DNA from: Pediococcus claussenii ATCC BAA-344
GTDB lineage: Bacteria > Bacillota > Bacilli > Lactobacillales > Lactobacillaceae
Length of the DNA stretch: 64,000 nt
NCBI RefSeq assembly: GCF_000237995.1
Contig: NC_016605.1
Span: forward strand, 868,001-932,000
Direction: 5' to 3'
In this document: in pieces, positions 32,727 to 42,728 of the stretch
How positions within the stretch are numbered: the first letter of the stretch is position 1
How the letters are laid out: each line of letters begins with the position of its first letter
Notes under the pieces: generated by a model
What the model saw: only the letters and a program-made list of their open reading frames with translations
What the model was told of the DNA's origin: nothing
Database searches by the model: none
Position numbers and translations under genes: made by a program

Positions 32727-33461
32727 ATGAATGAAATTCGATTACAAAAGGCAATGGCAGATGCTGGTGTTACCTCAAGAAGAAAATCAGAAGAGTTAAT
32801 TTTGGCAGGACATGTAAAGGTTAACGGAAAAAAAGTTAGTCAACTTGGAACAAAGGTTTCGCCACATGATGAAATAATGGTTGATGGTATACCGGTTGAG
32901 CGTGAAAAGTTAGTTTATTACCTACTTTATAAGCCAAGAAGTGTTATAACATCAGTAAAAGATGAAAAGAATAGGGTAACTGTTATGACCTTTTTTCCAG
33001 ATGTAGATGAACGTATTTATCCAGTAGGTCGTCTAGACTACGATACGTCAGGTGCTGTTTTGATGACAAATGACGGTGAGTTAGCTAATCAATTAATGCA
33101 TCCTAAATTTAAAATGGAAAAAACATATCAGGCGAAGGTTCGTGGTATTGTAACTCCTGACGATTTAAAGCGATTAGAAGCAGGAGTAGTAATTGATAGA
33201 CGTAAAACAGCAAAGGCAAAAGCAAGTTTGATCAGCACTGATAACGTCAAAAAAACTTCATTGGTTTCTTTAACGATTCATGAGGGGCGCAATCATCAAG
33301 TAAAAAAAATGTTTCAAGTTATAAATAAACCAGTTATGAAATTAAAACGTGAAAGCTATGGCTTTTTGAATCTTGATGGGATTCAACCAGGAAAATGGCG
33401 CGCTTTAAAATTAAATGAAGTAAATCGGCTAAAACAGCAGGTTATGAGAAATGCTAAGTAG
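32727..33461 (+). CDS. rluB: 23S rRNA pseudouridine synthase B (RluB)
   Basis: 244 residues from ATG 32727, 12 bases after AGGAGG; ATG 32715 is too close to that site. An N-terminal S4 RNA-binding domain (RLQKAMADAGVTSRRKSEELI) precedes the RsuA-type catalytic domain with VGRLDYDTSGAVLMTNDG, the catalytic Asp in RLDYDTSG. Modifies helix 89 of 23S rRNA. It follows scpB as in most Bacilli and overlaps ypbB. Confidence 0.94.
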   Translation: MNEIRLQKAMADAGVTSRRKSEELILAGHVKVNGKKVSQLGTKVSPHDEIMVDGIPVEREKLVYYLLYKPRSVITSVKDEKNRVTVMTFFPDVDERIYPVGRLDYDTSGAVLMTNDGELANQLMHPKFKMEKTYQAKVRGIVTPDDLKRLEAGVVIDRRKTAKAKASLISTDNVKKTSLVSLTIHEGRNHQVKKMFQVINKPVMKLKRESYGFLNLDGIQPGKWRALKLNEVNRLKQQVMRNAK

Positions 33462-34494
33462 AGAAGTTCTACTCTTTTTTTTCGATGAGCAACAACCCCG
33501 TCGGCAAAAAAATATTTATAATGTCTTGCGAGGGGTAAGCACTGTTTCAAACTTATTTTGGGCACAGCAGTATAATTTACTAGACTTCTGGCGTTATTAT
33601 CCCCATTTAGAACTGAATGAGTACTCACAAATAATTCGTGAGGCTATTGAAACTGGTAATTTATTGAAGGTAGGGGATAATAAGTTAATCAGAGGTGCAA
33701 ACCTTGAGATAGTTTCCTCAAATGTTGAGCATGGTCTACAGTCGTATTTCGACTTTGATAAATTAATTCAGTTAATTGAGTTAGCAGTTCAAGTGGTTTC
33801 GGAATTAAGTTTCCAAAATAAATTTTACTCTCCATCGATTGATGATATGGAGTTATTGTGGCAAATTAAGATTTGGTTGAATCATGTAAAAACTAAAGAC
33901 AACATAAGCGAATTTGTGGCAAAATTTCAATCTGAATTAACAGTGATAGGGACAAATTTACCTGAAGAAAACTCTGTACTACTTTTCAACCAATTCGTAG
34001 GACATAAGCACGTTGGATTAACAACTGAACAATTAAGCAGGGCTCTTAATATTGCAGCATTTGAAATTGATTTTCGAATTCGAGAGACATTTTTAGAGGT
34101 TATTAATATCGTCGAAAATAAAAAACTCCCCCTTTTTTCAGCGTTGATTACTCCTGTTCAAAGTAGTAGTAAGTTGACACATAGTGCGCTAATTTCGTGG
34201 AATCTTTTTAAGAACGGTACTGAAATTCCTAAAATTGCAAGTTTGCGGCGAATAAAAGAGAATACGGTACGTGAGCACTTAATGATGGCTGCCATTCTTG
34301 AAGCAGATTTCCCCTTTGAAAAATTTATAGATTTAGATTTATTTTTAGATGAGTTTGATTTGAACTCTAAGAAACCAGATGAGTGGACATATCAAATGGT
34401 ATTGCAAAAAGATGCTTCGGTTTCTTTTTTTTCTTTCAGACTAGCTCAAATAAAGCAAGGACAACTTAATTATCTTGACAAAAAAAGAACTTGA
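33451..34494 (+). CDS. YpbB-like helix-turn-helix protein preceding recQ
   Basis: 347 residues, mostly helical. A C-terminal HTH of the type found in YpbB is visible: THSALISWNLFKNGTEIPKIA, then RIKENTVREHLMMAAI. Its role is unknown; in Bacilli it always precedes the RecQ-like gene and may recruit it to DNA. It overlaps rluB by 11 bases and recQ by 20 bases. Confidence 0.75.
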   Translation: MLSREVLLFFFDEQQPRRQKNIYNVLRGVSTVSNLFWAQQYNLLDFWRYYPHLELNEYSQIIREAIETGNLLKVGDNKLIRGANLEIVSSNVEHGLQSYFDFDKLIQLIELAVQVVSELSFQNKFYSPSIDDMELLWQIKIWLNHVKTKDNISEFVAKFQSELTVIGTNLPEENSVLLFNQFVGHKHVGLTTEQLSRALNIAAFEIDFRIRETFLEVINIVENKKLPLFSALITPVQSSSKLTHSALISWNLFKNGTEIPKIASLRRIKENTVREHLMMAAILEADFPFEKFIDLDLFLDEFDLNSKKPDEWTYQMVLQKDASVSFFSFRLAQIKQGQLNYLDKKRT

Positions 34495-35893
34495 AAAATT
34501 TTTACAAAAAAAATTTAATTTTAATCATTTTAGAGAGGGACAATTTGATGTAATTAACTCACTTCTAAATAAGAGAAATACTCTGGCAATTTTACCGACT
34601 GGCGCCGGGAAAACCTTAATTTATCAATTTTATGGCGAATTACTAAAGGTACCAGTGCTTATTGTTTCTCCATTACTTTCTTTAATTGGCGATCAAGTTG
34701 CTCGAATACGACTTAGTGGTGAGTCACGTGTTGCTGATTTATCATCTCGACAAACTTATCAGGTGCAACAGGAAACGCTAAATCATCTTTCTAACTACCG
34801 TTTTTTATTTATTTCACCTGAACAGGCGGCAAAGCCAGAAGTCCAAGAAAAATTACGCTCGGTTCGATGGGGGTTGCTTGTAATTGATGAAGCACATTGC
34901 ATTCCAAAATGGGGACCGTCGTTTAGACCGGATTATTTACGCCTTGGTGAACTAAGGAAAAAGCTAAAAAATCCGCTAACCCTCATGCTAACAGCCACTG
35001 CAAGTGAAGAGACTCGTAGTTTGATTATTCAATATTTAAATTTATCATTTGTAGATGTGAACACTATTATTCGGTCGGTAAATCGTCCGAATATTTATAT
35101 GAATTTTGATAATTTGTCAACGAATGACAACAAAAATAAAGAACTATTACGTCTCCTACGTGAATTACCCAGAGGAGGAATAATTTATTTTTCTAGTCGG
35201 AAGATAGCCAATCAAGTTTCCGAATTAATTGATGAGAACACAGATTTTTCTTCTTCTGCGTATCATGCTGGGATGGATACTTATCAACGGTTCAAAATAC
35301 AAAACCAGTTTATAAATGATAATATTGACGTAATTTGTGCTACCAGTGCTTTTGGTATGGGGATTGATAAGGATAATATTCATTTTGTAATTCATTACCA
35401 TATGCCCGGCAACATTGAAAGCTTTGTGCAAGAAATTGGGAGAGCAGGTCGAAATGGAGAGCAGGCTATTTCCATATTGTTGTATCAAACTGGCGACGAG
35501 AATATACCGCAAAATTTGTCTAGTTTCTCAATTCCTGGACAGGAAGTTATCGAAAGCTATTTTGAAGGTAAAAATTCAAATGAGCTACTAAGATACTATT
35601 CTGAGCAAGGATTAAAAAAAGAGGACGTGCTTAAAGTGTTTGAACAGCAACAAGAGCAGCAACGACGAGAAATTCGCAAAATGTTAGAGTTTATTCATAC
35701 AAATGGTTGTCATCGGGAGTATTTATTGCATGCATTTGATGAATCTGGTTATCAACATAATCAAATTAAATTATGCTGTTCAAATGAAGTAAACGTTAGT
35801 GCAATCCGCTTTATTGAAAGACATGAAAAGAAGCAATTGTCATCTGTTTTATCATGGAAACGCGCATTATTAAAATTATTTAACAGTCGTTAA
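34475..35893 (+). CDS. recQ: RecQ-family DNA helicase (short form)
   Basis: 472 residues from TTG 34475 (GCAAGGA upstream), inside the end of the ypbB-like gene. Superfamily 2 motifs: Walker A LPTGAGKTLIYQ, DEAH box VIDEAHCIPKWGPSFRPDY, TATA, and motif VI QEIGRAGRNGE. A Cys-bearing zinc-like segment (NGCHREYLL, KLCCSN) ends the protein; the winged-helix and HRDC domains of long RecQ are lacking. It unwinds DNA 3'-5' in recombination and fork repair, similar to Bacillus RecS. Confidence 0.93.
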   Translation: MTKKELEKFLQKKFNFNHFREGQFDVINSLLNKRNTLAILPTGAGKTLIYQFYGELLKVPVLIVSPLLSLIGDQVARIRLSGESRVADLSSRQTYQVQQETLNHLSNYRFLFISPEQAAKPEVQEKLRSVRWGLLVIDEAHCIPKWGPSFRPDYLRLGELRKKLKNPLTLMLTATASEETRSLIIQYLNLSFVDVNTIIRSVNRPNIYMNFDNLSTNDNKNKELLRLLRELPRGGIIYFSSRKIANQVSELIDENTDFSSSAYHAGMDTYQRFKIQNQFINDNIDVICATSAFGMGIDKDNIHFVIHYHMPGNIESFVQEIGRAGRNGEQAISILLYQTGDENIPQNLSSFSIPGQEVIESYFEGKNSNELLRYYSEQGLKKEDVLKVFEQQQEQQRREIRKMLEFIHTNGCHREYLLHAFDESGYQHNQIKLCCSNEVNVSAIRFIERHEKKQLSSVLSWKRALLKLFNSR

Positions 35894-35961
35894 GTTACGA
35901 TAGTTATTTTATTAAAAATACTGTAAAATACATACTCGAATGAATTGAAGGAGGAAGAGTT

Positions 35962-36612
35962 TTGAGTAAAAAAAATGATCAGCTATGGAATAATTCTTTT
36001 GATGATTCAAAGGAGGCGGCTTCACAGACTGACGATGCATCATCAAGATCTCAATACCAGAAAAAGCGGCGAAGATCTTCTCTACTAGTATGGATACTGT
36101 CAGGAGTTGTGGCTATTCTGGCAATCGGTTCGATTGCGACATACATGGCACAACGAGGTAGTTTTAATACTGCATCAAAATCGTCAAGTTCTGTTGCTAT
36201 TTCTTCCAAGAAAGCGGCATCCTCTAAAGAGAGTGAGAAAAAAGAATCCGATAAAAGTAAGGATGATAAATCAAAAGCCGATAAAACTAAAGACACAGAC
36301 AAAAAAAGCAGTTCAAACAGTTCGGCAAGTGAAAGCAGTGTAAGTTCAAGTAGTAATCAATCTTCCTCGCAAACCAATACCACTGATAACACAAAAGAAC
36401 AATCTACAAATTCACAAAGTAGTAATGAACCAACAAGTAGTAATAATACTCAATCAAACAATGGTAATAATCAATATGCCACAGTTCAGGCAGGTCAAGG
36501 CTTATACCGCGTAGCTGTAAACAATGGCATTTCAGTACAAGAATTACTTCAACTAAACGGATTATCTTCTGGATCAGATATTCAACCTGGTCAACAATTA
36601 AGGGTGAGATAG
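35962..36612 (+). CDS. LysM-domain membrane-anchored wall-binding protein
   Basis: 216 residues from TTG 35962 with GAAGGAGG upstream. A cytoplasmic head (1-38) is followed by one membrane helix (about 40-60, LLVWILSGVVAILAIGSIATYM), a long Ser/Lys/Asp-rich extracellular stretch (65-170) and a C-terminal LysM (YATVQAGQGLYRVAVNNGISVQELLQLNGL) that binds peptidoglycan glycan chains. It is a bitopic protein tethering membrane to wall. It lies between recQ and cmk, as in other lactobacilli. The exact role is unknown. Confidence 0.85.
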   Translation: MSKKNDQLWNNSFDDSKEAASQTDDASSRSQYQKKRRRSSLLVWILSGVVAILAIGSIATYMAQRGSFNTASKSSSSVAISSKKAASSKESEKKESDKSKDDKSKADKTKDTDKKSSSNSSASESSVSSSSNQSSSQTNTTDNTKEQSTNSQSSNEPTSSNNTQSNNGNNQYATVQAGQGLYRVAVNNGISVQELLQLNGLSSGSDIQPGQQLRVR

Positions 36613-36623
36613 GAGCTAGATAA

Positions 36624-37295
36624 ATGAGTAAAGATTTACAAATTGCAATTGATGGTCCCGCTTCGGCTGGAAAAAGTACGGTAGCCAAAATTATAGCAGC
36701 AAAACTAGGATATATATATTGTGATACCGGGGCTATGTATCGTGCAGTCACTTACAAGGCACTTCAAGATAGAATTGATTTGACAGATGAGCAAGCAGTT
36801 ATGCAAATGCTTAGTGACACTAAAATAACTTTTATTCCTGGAGAGCCTGTTCAAAAAGTATTCGTTAATAACCAAGAGATTACTAAAGAAATTCGACAAC
36901 CTGAGGTTACAAATTCAGTATCAACAATTGCGGCGCTCCAAGGTGTTCGAAAGCGACTCACTGTTGACCAACGAAAGCTTGCTGAAAATGGTGGAATTGT
37001 AATGGATGGACGTGACATCGGTAGTACTGTTTTACCCAATGCACAGGTAAAAATATTTTTGATTGCAAGTGTGGATGAGCGAGCAGAACGCCGTTATAAA
37101 GAAAATATTCAAAAGGGAATCACTACTGATCTTGAGACTTTAAAACAAGAAATTGCAGTTAGAGATCAAAAAGATTCAACTAGAAAAGTTTCACCACTAA
37201 CTAAAGCTGATGACGCAATTGAAGTTGATACAACATCAATGAATATTGAACAGGTTGTAGCTAAAATTCTGGAAATTGTTGCGAAAAAGAGTTAA
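36624..37295 (+). CDS. cmk: cytidylate kinase
   Basis: 223 residues. It phosphorylates CMP and dCMP with ATP. P-loop [15 protein letters not shown] (about 9-23), [28 protein letters not shown] with the Arg-Asp pair for CMP binding, and lid RAERRYKEN are all present. RBS AGGAG. It precedes rpsA, the classic cmk-rpsA arrangement. Confidence 0.97.
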   Translation: MSKDLQIAIDGPASAGKSTVAKIIAAKLGYIYCDTGAMYRAVTYKALQDRIDLTDEQAVMQMLSDTKITFIPGEPVQKVFVNNQEITKEIRQPEVTNSVSTIAALQGVRKRLTVDQRKLAENGGIVMDGRDIGSTVLPNAQVKIFLIASVDERAERRYKENIQKGITTDLETLKQEIAVRDQKDSTRKVSPLTKADDAIEVDTTSMNIEQVVAKILEIVAKKS

Positions 37296-37371
37296 TTTAC
37301 TGTTGAACTAGCTTTTCTGGACAAATTTAGATATTATATAAGGGTAGTGTTCTAAAGGGGGACGATTTAAG

Positions 37372-38589
37372 ATGGTCGAAAATAATGTTAATCAAAATAA
37401 TGATCTATTAAACGCAATTAATAGCGTTGGTGATGTTCAAATTGGTGATGTCGTTACTGGTGAAGTTTTAGACATTGATGATTCTCGTCAATTAATTGTT
37501 GGAATTCAAGGTGCTGGTGTCGAAGGGGTCGTACCACTTCGCGAGTTATCAAATAAGCATATTGATGATATTAATGAAGTTGCTAAGATTGGTGATGAAT
37601 TAGAATTAGTAGTCATTTCTAAGATTGGAAACGATAAAGAGGGTGGAAGTTATTTACTCTCAAAGAAACGTCTTGAAGCTCAAGCAATCTGGAAAGATAT
37701 TCAGGCTAAAGAAGACAACAATGAAACACTTGAAGTGCCAGTTACCCAAGTTGTTAAGGGTGGTCTAGTAGTTGATGCTGGTGTTCGAGGCTTTATTCCT
37801 GCTTCAATGATTGAAAATCGTTTTGTCAATAATCTTTCAGCATATGAAGGTAAAACCTTAAAGGTTAAAATCATTGAAATTGATGCCACAAAAAACCGTT
37901 TGATTTTATCTCATAAAGACGTATTAAATGAGGAACGCGCTGCTAAGCGTGAGGAAGTACTTAACTCAATTCACGAGGGTGATATTGTAGAAGGTAAAGT
38001 TGCCCGCTTAACTAACTTTGGTGCATTTATCGACCTTGGTGGTATGGACGGTTTAGTCCATATCTCTGAAATTTCATATGAACGAGTTAACAAACCTGAA
38101 GATGTCCTCAAAGTTGGCGAGGATGTTAAAGTTAAGGTGTTGTCTGTAGATCCAGAAAGGAATCGTATTTCACTTTCAATTAAACAAACACTAGCTGGAC
38201 CATGGGATGACATTGAAACAAAGGCTCCTGTTGGTGCTGTGTTGGACGGAAAAGTTAAACGTTTAACTGATTTTGGTGCTTTTGTTGAAGTATTTCCAGG
38301 AGTTGAAGGTCTAGTTCATATTTCTCAGATCTCACATAAACATATTGCTACGCCTGGAGATGTTTTGAAGTCTGGCGAAGATGTTAAGGTTAAGGTTTTG
38401 GATGTTCGTCCAGAAGAACACCGTCTAGCATTGTCAATTAAGGCACTTGAAGAGGCTCCTAAGGGTGATAACACTAGTTCATCCAATAATGAATCAGTTA
38501 ATATCGCTAATGATGCTCCTGAAGAAGAATCAGGGTTCACACTAGGTGATTTGATTGGTAACGAATTAAAAGGCTCTGATAAAGAATAA
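37372..38589 (+). CDS. rpsA: 30S ribosomal protein S1 (four-domain form)
   Basis: 405 residues with four S1 OB-fold repeats (about 20-90, 108-175, 195-265, 280-350), each with the G.V..G.V....GA.V.L pattern (GKVARLTNFGAFIDLGGMDGL, GKVKRLTDFGAFVEVFPGVE), and an acidic tail. Shorter than the six-domain enterobacterial S1, as normal for Firmicutes. It binds mRNA and may assist initiation on weak ribosome sites. RBS AAAGGGGG. A strong terminator follows. Confidence 0.95.
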   Translation: MVENNVNQNNDLLNAINSVGDVQIGDVVTGEVLDIDDSRQLIVGIQGAGVEGVVPLRELSNKHIDDINEVAKIGDELELVVISKIGNDKEGGSYLLSKKRLEAQAIWKDIQAKEDNNETLEVPVTQVVKGGLVVDAGVRGFIPASMIENRFVNNLSAYEGKTLKVKIIEIDATKNRLILSHKDVLNEERAAKREEVLNSIHEGDIVEGKVARLTNFGAFIDLGGMDGLVHISEISYERVNKPEDVLKVGEDVKVKVLSVDPERNRISLSIKQTLAGPWDDIETKAPVGAVLDGKVKRLTDFGAFVEVFPGVEGLVHISQISHKHIATPGDVLKSGEDVKVKVLDVRPEEHRLALSIKALEEAPKGDNTSSSNNESVNIANDAPEEESGFTLGDLIGNELKGSDKE

Positions 38590-38604
38590 TTGATTTAAAT
38601 CAAG

Positions 38605-38644
38605 AGGCTGGGAAAAAACATTTGTTTTTTCCGGCCTTTTAAAT
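38605..38644 (+). terminator. terminator of the cmk-rpsA transcript
   Basis: AGGCTGGGAAAAAACA and GTTTTTTCCGGCCT pair over about 15 bases with a T-rich tail. Confidence 0.85.
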
Positions 38645-38686
38645 TTTAAGTGAAAAATATTTATAAATGAACTTGGAGGAAGAATT

Positions 38687-39994
38687 ATGGCAAATCCAAC
38701 GGTTGCAATTGTTGGTAGACCTAACGTGGGAAAATCGACGATTTTTAATCGTATTGCGGGTGAACGAATTTCTATCGTTGAAGATACACCCGGTGTGACG
38801 CGAGATCGAATTTATGCACATTCAGAATGGTTAGGACATCCTTTCAATTTGATTGATACAGGTGGAATTGATTTGGGAGATGAACCATTTCTAGAAGAAA
38901 TTAGAAGTCAAGCAGAGATTGCGATTGATGAAGCAGATGTAATTGTATTTATTGTTAGTGTAAAAGAAGGAGTGAGTGACGCTGATGAGGCCGTTGCAAA
39001 AATTCTATATACAGCAAAAAAGCCAGTTATATTAGCTGTTAATAAGGTTGATAATCCTGAATTGAGACAAGAAATTTATGATTTTTATAGTCTAGGATTA
39101 GGTGATCCGTATCCTATTTCTGGTAGTCATGGACTGGGTACTGGAGATTTATTAGATGCAGTAATTGCTGAATTTCCTGACAATGAAGAGGTTGTTGATG
39201 ATCCTGCGATTCGTTTTAGTTTAATTGGACGTCCTAATGTTGGTAAATCATCAATGGTTAATGCAATTTTAGGAGAAAATAGGGTGATTGTTTCTGACAT
39301 TGCGGGTACGACCAGAGATGCAATTGACTCAAGATTTCAAGTTGACGATGATGAATTCGTAATGGTAGATACAGCCGGAATTCGAAAAAAAGGCAAGGTT
39401 TACGAGAATACAGAGAAATATAGTGTTATTAGAGCATTGAAAGCAATTGATAACAGTGATGTAGTCCTAGTAGTCTTGAATGCCGAGGAGGGTATTAGAG
39501 AGCAGGATAAGCGGGTTGCAGGCTATGCGCATGAAGCAGGTCGTGGGATCATAATTGTTGTAAATAAATGGGATACATTAAAAAAAGACAATCATACATT
39601 AAAAGACTTTGAAAATACAATCCGATCTGAGTTTGCTTATTTAAGTTATGCCCCCATTGTCTTTGTATCCGCTAAAACAAAGCAACGGCTCGAACAGTTA
39701 CCAGCGCTAATCAAAAGGGTTAATACTAACCATTCAAGGCGAGTGCAATCATCAGCATTGAACGATGTTGTTATGGATGCAATTGCAATTAACCCAACTC
39801 CAAGTGAGAATGGCAAGCGACTTCGTGTTTATTACGCAACGCAAGTTAGCACGGAACCGCCTACATTTGTTATTTTTGTTAACGATCCGGATTTAATGCA
39901 TTTTTCATATGCACGTTTTCTTGAGAACCAAATTCGGGCTGCTTTTGATTTTGAGGGTACACCAGTTCACTTAATTGAAAGGCGTCGTAAATAA
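38687..39994 (+). CDS. der: ribosome-associated GTPase Der (EngA)
   Basis: 435 residues with two tandem GTPase domains: [17 protein letters not shown] and NKVD in the first (about 9-120), [22 protein letters not shown] and NKWD in the second (about 178-300), then a KH-like domain ([22 protein letters not shown]). Essential for 50S subunit assembly. RBS GGAGGA. Confidence 0.97.
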   Translation: MANPTVAIVGRPNVGKSTIFNRIAGERISIVEDTPGVTRDRIYAHSEWLGHPFNLIDTGGIDLGDEPFLEEIRSQAEIAIDEADVIVFIVSVKEGVSDADEAVAKILYTAKKPVILAVNKVDNPELRQEIYDFYSLGLGDPYPISGSHGLGTGDLLDAVIAEFPDNEEVVDDPAIRFSLIGRPNVGKSSMVNAILGENRVIVSDIAGTTRDAIDSRFQVDDDEFVMVDTAGIRKKGKVYENTEKYSVIRALKAIDNSDVVLVVLNAEEGIREQDKRVAGYAHEAGRGIIIVVNKWDTLKKDNHTLKDFENTIRSEFAYLSYAPIVFVSAKTKQRLEQLPALIKRVNTNHSRRVQSSALNDVVMDAIAINPTPSENGKRLRVYYATQVSTEPPTFVIFVNDPDLMHFSYARFLENQIRAAFDFEGTPVHLIERRRK

Positions 39995-40046
39995 ATTTAT
40001 TTGACATAAAATGCGTACAAATTTGGTGTTAATCGCTCTAAAAGGC

Positions 40047-40075
40047 TTGTTTTATAGTGTTTTCTATGATATATT
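40047..40075 (+). promoter_or_regulatory. possible hup promoter
   Basis: -35 TTGTTT (40047-40052), 17-base spacer, -10 TATATT (40070-40075), about 110 bases before the HU start. The -35 is weak. Confidence 0.35.
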
Positions 40076-40185
40076 TCAATTTGAAATAATAGTGACGCGC
40101 TTATTGTTTCAGCATTTTTGGACCACTCAAAAATGATTTTTCAAGACTTTAGTGTTTTGATATTCTAAATCGGGAGGTGAAACAC

Positions 40186-40461
40186 ATGGCAAACAAAGCA
40201 GAGTTAGTTGATAATGTTGCTAAGAAAACAGGTTTAACTAAAAAAGATGCAACAGCTGCTGTTGAAGCAGTATTTGGCTCAGTTCAAGATAACTTGAAGA
40301 AGGGCGAAAAAGTTCAATTGATCGGTTTTGGTACTTTTGAAGTACGTGAACGTGCAGCTCGCAAGGGCCGTAACCCTCAAACTGGTAAAGAGATCGAAAT
40401 TCCTGCAAGTAAGGTTCCTGCCTTCAAACCAGGTAAAGCATTGAAAGATGCTGTTAAATAG
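40186..40461 (+). CDS. hup: DNA-binding protein HU
   Basis: 91 residues from ATG 40186 with GGGAGGTG upstream; an in-frame GTG at 40177 overlaps that site and is rejected. [46 protein letters not shown] (the DNA-bending arm) and [13 protein letters not shown] are classic HU. A dimeric nucleoid protein that bends and protects DNA. Single-gene transcript with its own terminator. Confidence 0.98.
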   Translation: MANKAELVDNVAKKTGLTKKDATAAVEAVFGSVQDNLKKGEKVQLIGFGTFEVRERAARKGRNPQTGKEIEIPASKVPAFKPGKALKDAVK

Positions 40462-40478
40462 TGATTTCTGAACTTTTT

Positions 40479-40510
40479 AGTCAGCATAGCTTCGGTTGTG
40501 CTGGCTTTTT
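40479..40510 (+). terminator. terminator of hup
   Basis: AGTCAGCATA and TTGTGCTGGCT pair around CTTCGG, then TTTTTG. The tetraloop-like centre adds stability. Confidence 0.85.
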
Positions 40511-40530
40511 GTTTGCCATGATAATTTAAA

Positions 40531-41799
40531 ATGAATAATACAACATATTCTGAACAAACTTTAAATGCTATTGAATCTGGTGATATTGAAGAGGATAATC
40601 GATTATTTAGTTGGGCACTGCGTAAAGATGATGATGAAACCATCTACAATTTAGCTGGAGAATTATTTGCAATTGGCTATGATACTAAAGCATTAAGGAT
40701 ATATCAAAAATTAATGAAAAAATATCCTGCTGATTCTGAGTTTAAAATTGATTCAGCGGAAATTTTAATTGATCAAGGAAAAAACGATGAGGCAATTGAA
40801 CTACTAGATAGTGTAGATCCAGATTCGGAAAATTATCTTCAGGCGCTGCTGGTTGCAGCTGATTTATATCAAACTGAGGAATTGTTTGAGGTCTCAGAAA
40901 GTAAGCTATTAGAAGCATATTCAATAGCCCCTGATGAACCAGCGATTGTTTTTGCTTTAGCTGAATTGTACAACAATATGCAAGATTATGAGCAGGCTAC
41001 AAAATATTATCTAGATTTAATTCAACGTGGAATTCCTAAATTTGCTCAAACAAATTTGGTTGAAAGATTGGCTAATTCATATGCAGCAGCAGGTAAATTT
41101 GAAACTGCTATCGCTTATTTTGACCAAATTCACGAGAAGGATTTAACGCCAAATATCCTTTTTCAAACTGGATTAACGTACTTACAGTTAAAAGAAAACG
41201 AACGTGCTCGTGAAGCTTTTGAACGAGTTATAGAAATGGATGCAACTTTTGCTTCTGTATATCCCTATCTTGTTCAAACTTATGCGGAAGATGAGGATTG
41301 GAAGAATGCCCTGAAGGCTGCGCAGGAAGGGCTTGGGGTTGACAGTTACAACATTGATTTGTATCTGCAGGCCGCTACAATGGCTGAACATTTACAACAG
41401 GTGGACGAAGTCGAAGAATTTTTGAGAAAGGGATATCAAACTGATCCCGAAAATGTGGAAATTTTAATTAGATTAACTGATTTTTTGAATCGACAGGATA
41501 ACTATCAAAATACATTAAAGATCCTAGAAAATGTCGAGTTTACGGATCCACAACTTGAATGGAATTACGCGATCGCATCATGGCATCAAGACGATATTCA
41601 CCAAGCAAGCGAGTCATTTGAAGCTGTTGGTGATGCCTTGGATGACAACGCAGTCTTCCTGAAAGATTACTTTACTTTTTTGATTGAACAGGGTGAAGTT
41701 GAAAAGGCAGTTTCGAAACTACGAAAATATGTATTGTTGGAACCCGAAGATATTGAGATGCAGGACCAGTTAATGCAGTATGAGGAGCAAGGATATTAA
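40531..41799 (+). CDS. tetratricopeptide-repeat protein (YpiA-like)
   Basis: 422 residues made almost wholly of TPR helix pairs (for example YEQATKYYLDLIQRGIPKF, ENERAREAFERVIEMDATFA), acidic overall, without signal or membrane segments. Acts as a protein-binding scaffold; the family partner is unknown. It follows hup in many lactobacilli. The next gene starts 3 bases after its stop. Confidence 0.85.
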   Translation: MNNTTYSEQTLNAIESGDIEEDNRLFSWALRKDDDETIYNLAGELFAIGYDTKALRIYQKLMKKYPADSEFKIDSAEILIDQGKNDEAIELLDSVDPDSENYLQALLVAADLYQTEELFEVSESKLLEAYSIAPDEPAIVFALAELYNNMQDYEQATKYYLDLIQRGIPKFAQTNLVERLANSYAAAGKFETAIAYFDQIHEKDLTPNILFQTGLTYLQLKENERAREAFERVIEMDATFASVYPYLVQTYAEDEDWKNALKAAQEGLGVDSYNIDLYLQAATMAEHLQQVDEVEEFLRKGYQTDPENVEILIRLTDFLNRQDNYQNTLKILENVEFTDPQLEWNYAIASWHQDDIHQASESFEAVGDALDDNAVFLKDYFTFLIEQGEVEKAVSKLRKYVLLEPEDIEMQDQLMQYEEQGY

Positions 41800-41802
41800 G
41801 GT

Positions 41803-42120
41803 ATGATTAATTCAAACAAGTATAAAGTAAAAGATTGGTCACCAAAGTTCAATAAAAAAGCAGCGGAAGTTATGCGAACCTCCAAAATTTGGGATGAGAC
41901 AGGATTGTTTTCCAAATTTGACGATCAATCTTTTGTTGACCAACAAAATTATTTAAAACAGACCATAGCAAAGGAACTTAAAATAAAGCTAGTTACAAGT
42001 TTCAATGAAAGAACAATTTTCGCTGTGTGTGGAATTAATGATGAGCATCAAATTTTTTACTGTGCTGAGAAGGAAAAACAATTAGAGTTTAACGCTACTG
42101 ATTTCAAAGAGTTATTTTAA
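41803..42120 (+). CDS. hypothetical protein
   Basis: 105 residues from ATG 41803, with AGGAGCAAGG upstream within the TPR gene. Helical N-terminal half (FNKKAAEVMRTSKIWDETGLF) and strand-rich C-terminal half (IKLVTSFNERTIFAVCG). I recognise no family. It is translationally linked to the TPR protein and may be its partner, by analogy with the ypiA-ypiB order, although it does not look like YpiB. Confidence 0.65.
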   Translation: MINSNKYKVKDWSPKFNKKAAEVMRTSKIWDETGLFSKFDDQSFVDQQNYLKQTIAKELKIKLVTSFNERTIFAVCGINDEHQIFYCAEKEKQLEFNATDFKELF

Positions 42121-42171
42121 TTGTGTTATATTGGTAATGTACTAAAATTTAAAAAGGACGGTATTTTATCT

Positions 42172-42648
42172 ATGACTTCGACGAAATCAATTTATTTGGC
42201 TGGTCCATTTTTTGATGATAACCAAATCAATCGAATTAATCAGGTACTAGAACTGCTTCAAAAAAATGACACTGTCAATTCTGATAGGATTTTTGTTCCA
42301 ATGCAACATCAAATGGAAAGTGAAAAATTTGGATCATTTCGTTGGCAAGTTGGTGTTTTTGAAAGTGATATTCGACAGGTTCGGACAGCTGATGTTGTGG
42401 TAGCCGTTCTTGATTATTCAAAAGACGGGGATGAGGTCATATCTGATCCAGGAACCGTCTTTGAAATTGGAATGGCCTTTGAACACGGAGTCCCAGTCGT
42501 TTTGGTCCAGTTTGATGAATCTAAAAAAATGAATCTAATGTTAGCGCGTAGTTATGCTACATTCTTCCGTGGGGATGGGATTCAAAACTTAGCTTCTTAC
42601 AACTTTAACGAACTACCTTCTAATATTTTGGATGTCGATGTTTTTTAA
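42172..42648 (+). CDS. ntd: nucleoside 2-deoxyribosyltransferase
   Basis: 158 residues from ATG 42172 with AAAGGACGG upstream; an earlier in-frame TTG at 42121 is unlikely. SIYLAGPFFD (sugar-base pocket) and the catalytic Glu in DPGTVFEIGMAFEHG define the family, and the length equals the lactobacillus enzymes. It swaps bases between deoxyribonucleosides, a salvage route typical of lactobacilli that need deoxynucleosides. Confidence 0.93.
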   Translation: MTSTKSIYLAGPFFDDNQINRINQVLELLQKNDTVNSDRIFVPMQHQMESEKFGSFRWQVGVFESDIRQVRTADVVVAVLDYSKDGDEVISDPGTVFEIGMAFEHGVPVVLVQFDESKKMNLMLARSYATFFRGDGIQNLASYNFNELPSNILDVDVF

Positions 42649-42665
42649 TTAATAGAGCAGAAAAT

Positions 42666-42717
42666 AAAGTAATACCCCCAAAGTTAGTTTATAGCTTTGG
42701 GGGTATTACTTTGTTTT
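42666..42717. terminator. bidirectional terminator between ntd and the YitT-like gene
   Basis: AAAGTAATACCCCCAAAG and CTTTGGGGGTATTACTTT form an 18-bp perfect stem with a short loop; A and T tracts on either side suit both directions of the converging genes. Confidence 0.9.
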
Positions 42718-42728
42718 ATTCCACGTTA

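Noticed and set aside
42121-42171. N-terminal extension of the deoxyribosyltransferase from TTG 42121
   Set aside because: The added residues do not resemble the family, and a ribosome site lies before ATG 42172.
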